64,000 nucleotides of DNA from Halogeometricum sp. S3BR5-2 (GTDB lineage Archaea; Halobacteriota; Halobacteria; Halobacteriales; Haloferacaceae). The translations under genes and the position numbers were made by a program. Shown here one piece after another: positions 63,123 to 64,000 of this stretch (its first letter is position 1; every line of letters starts with the position of its first letter). The notes beneath the pieces were generated by a model. It was not told the DNA's origin. It saw nothing but the letters and a program-made list of their open reading frames with translations, and did not search any database. The stretch covers positions 1-64,000 of the forward strand of contig NZ_JAMQOQ010000001.1 of the NCBI RefSeq assembly GCF_031624635.1, read 5' to 3'.

Positions 63123-64000
63123 TCAGTGCTGCTTGGCCCGACCGTTGCCCCGTTGCTGGGCGCCGATGGCGGGCGAGAAGTAGCCGTCCTTCATCTCGCG
63201 CACGATTTCGGTCTCCGCGCCGTCTATCCGGACCTGGAGGCTCGGTGCGAGCGTCCCCCCGAACAGCCGTTTTTGCTCCTCCGGGGGGAGGCTCCCGACG
63301 TCCTGCAACGAATCCGTCTCGCGGAAGTTGTAGAAGCTGGTGACCGCGAGGTCGTCGCCCATCGGGAGCGCGAGCCACGAGTACGTCTGGAACGGCGCAG
63401 ACTCGGGGTTCGAGACGACGAGTCCGCCCTCGTTCAGCGGTTCGTAGTCGCCGTCGAGCGAGTCGGCGACGAAGCCGTAGAGACCGTCGGGACCGGTGAG
63501 TCCGGGGGCGAACGTGAACTTGTGGCTGATGGTGAACAGGTAGTAGTTCCCGTCGTTCACGACGACGTGCGGCCGTTCGAGTTGCTGGTTGACCGTGATG
63601 GCCTCCACGAGCGGTTCCTGCAGTTCCCACTCGTCCAATCCGTCGCCGGTCGCCTTCGCGACGCCGACGTTGCCGTTCCAGTCGGTGTACTCCGAGGGGT
63701 TCTCGATGGGCGTGTTGCCCTCGAACAGGGCGTACACCGCTCCCGTCTCCGGGTCCTCGAAGAACCACGGGTCGCGGAAGGCGTAGATGATGCCTTGGTC
63801 GCGCGACTGCTCCAGCGTCTGGTAGAGTTCGCCGTCCGCTTCGGCGATGATGTCGTGGTCGAACCCGTCGGTTATCTCGACGCCGTCGCCCGACGTCTCG
63901 ATGGACGCCCCCGTGCCGACGGCGAGTCGCTGGCGGTACTCCGGCGCCGCGCTGACGGCGGTGTAGAACACGTTGACGTCGCCCGTCTCCTCGTCGTACA
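63123..64000 (-). CDS. Levansucrase-type GH68 enzyme, C-terminal part
   Basis: The frame is open to the right window edge (292 codons seen, 5' end missing). GH68 features: FRDPWFFED (stabilising Asp region) and QLERPHVVV (acid/base Glu), followed by FAPGLTGPDGLYGFV. Such enzymes split sucrose and build levan/inulin-type fructans outside the cell; several haloarchaea have them. The signal peptide, if any, lies beyond the window. Confidence 0.85.
   Translation of the reverse strand, partial: YDEETGDVNVFYTAVSAAPEYRQRLAVGTGASIETSGDGVEITDGFDHDIIAEADGELYQTLEQSRDQGIIYAFRDPWFFEDPETGAVYALFEGNTPIENPSEYTDWNGNVGVAKATGDGLDEWELQEPLVEAITVNQQLERPHVVVNDGNYYLFTISHKFTFAPGLTGPDGLYGFVADSLDGDYEPLNEGGLVVSNPESAPFQTYSWLALPMGDDLAVTSFYNFRETDSLQDVGSLPPEEQKRLFGGTLAPSLQVRIDGAETEIVREMKDGYFSPAIGAQQRGNGRAKQH

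Overview
The window comes from a haloarchaeon (class Halobacteria). G+C is very high, the predicted proteins are strongly acidic, and promoters are archaeal TATA-type boxes about 28 bp upstream of start codons, many of them apparently leaderless. TBP, TFB, aIF-2beta, Orc1/Cdc6, archaeosine-precursor genes and Haloarchaea-type small zinc-ribbon proteins are all present. A double-GH15 glucoamylase, a glucosylglycerol-hydrolase-like enzyme and a levansucrase point to a sugar-using member, perhaps of the Haloferacales; I cannot name a species.

Region by region. 0-0.85 kb: the 5' end of a 16S rRNA gene leaving to the left, with a long multi-promoter leader, divergent from tbp. 1.4-5.5 kb: a regulator, then orc1/cdc6 and a replication origin (3.7-4.9 kb) with nine copies of an ORB-like repeat (consensus TTCACCGGAAACCCGGTGTG) flanking an AT-rich palindromic segment; a small unrecognised gene follows. 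5.6-10.3 kb: an XPB-like helicase and a large adenine methyltransferase. 10.3-14.4 kb: tRNA-Tyr with a duplicated 3' end, ferredoxin, a small paralogous protein, MaoC hydratase, a drug exporter and a thioesterase. 14.4-16.5 kb: queD-queE-queC. 16.5-20.9 kb: phosphatase, methyltransferase, a hybrid sensor kinase and a START-like protein. 21-30.4 kb: a glucan cluster of a double-GH15 glucoamylase, divergent from a GH13 amylase and a glucosylglycerol-hydrolase-like enzyme, none with a visible signal peptide. 30.5-43 kb: membrane and repair genes, an aminotransferase, a D-lactate-dehydrogenase-like oxidase, a DHH/RCK protein, tRNA-Lys and an Lrp regulator. 43-50.7 kb: two transporters, a hydrolase, thrS and a Tat-exported EEP enzyme. 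50.7-56.8 kb: malQ, a CNNM-type protein, MscS and an OGG1-type glycosylase. 56.9-59.3 kb: an information-processing patch (UPF0058, aIF-2beta, zinc ribbon, TFB). 59.4-64 kb: corA with a tiny overlapping partner, a lipoprotein, small zinc proteins and a levansucrase cut by the window edge.

How parts connect. The rRNA operon is transcribed away from the origin, co-directional with the predicted leftward fork. The glucan cluster together with malQ would turn intracellular alpha-glucans, and possibly glucosylglycerol, into glucose. TBP and TFB supply basal transcription, while aIF-2beta and ThrRS serve translation.

The most unusual signals are: the origin array, with one 21-bp box repeated exactly 38 kb away beside tRNA-Lys; a 29-bp duplication of the tRNA-Tyr 3' end bracketing about 100 bp; and short perfect palindromes inserted in frame into two unrelated proteins (a GH13 amylase and a histidine kinase), which look like a coding-tolerated palindromic element. 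No transposase, integrase, CRISPR array or prophage was seen.
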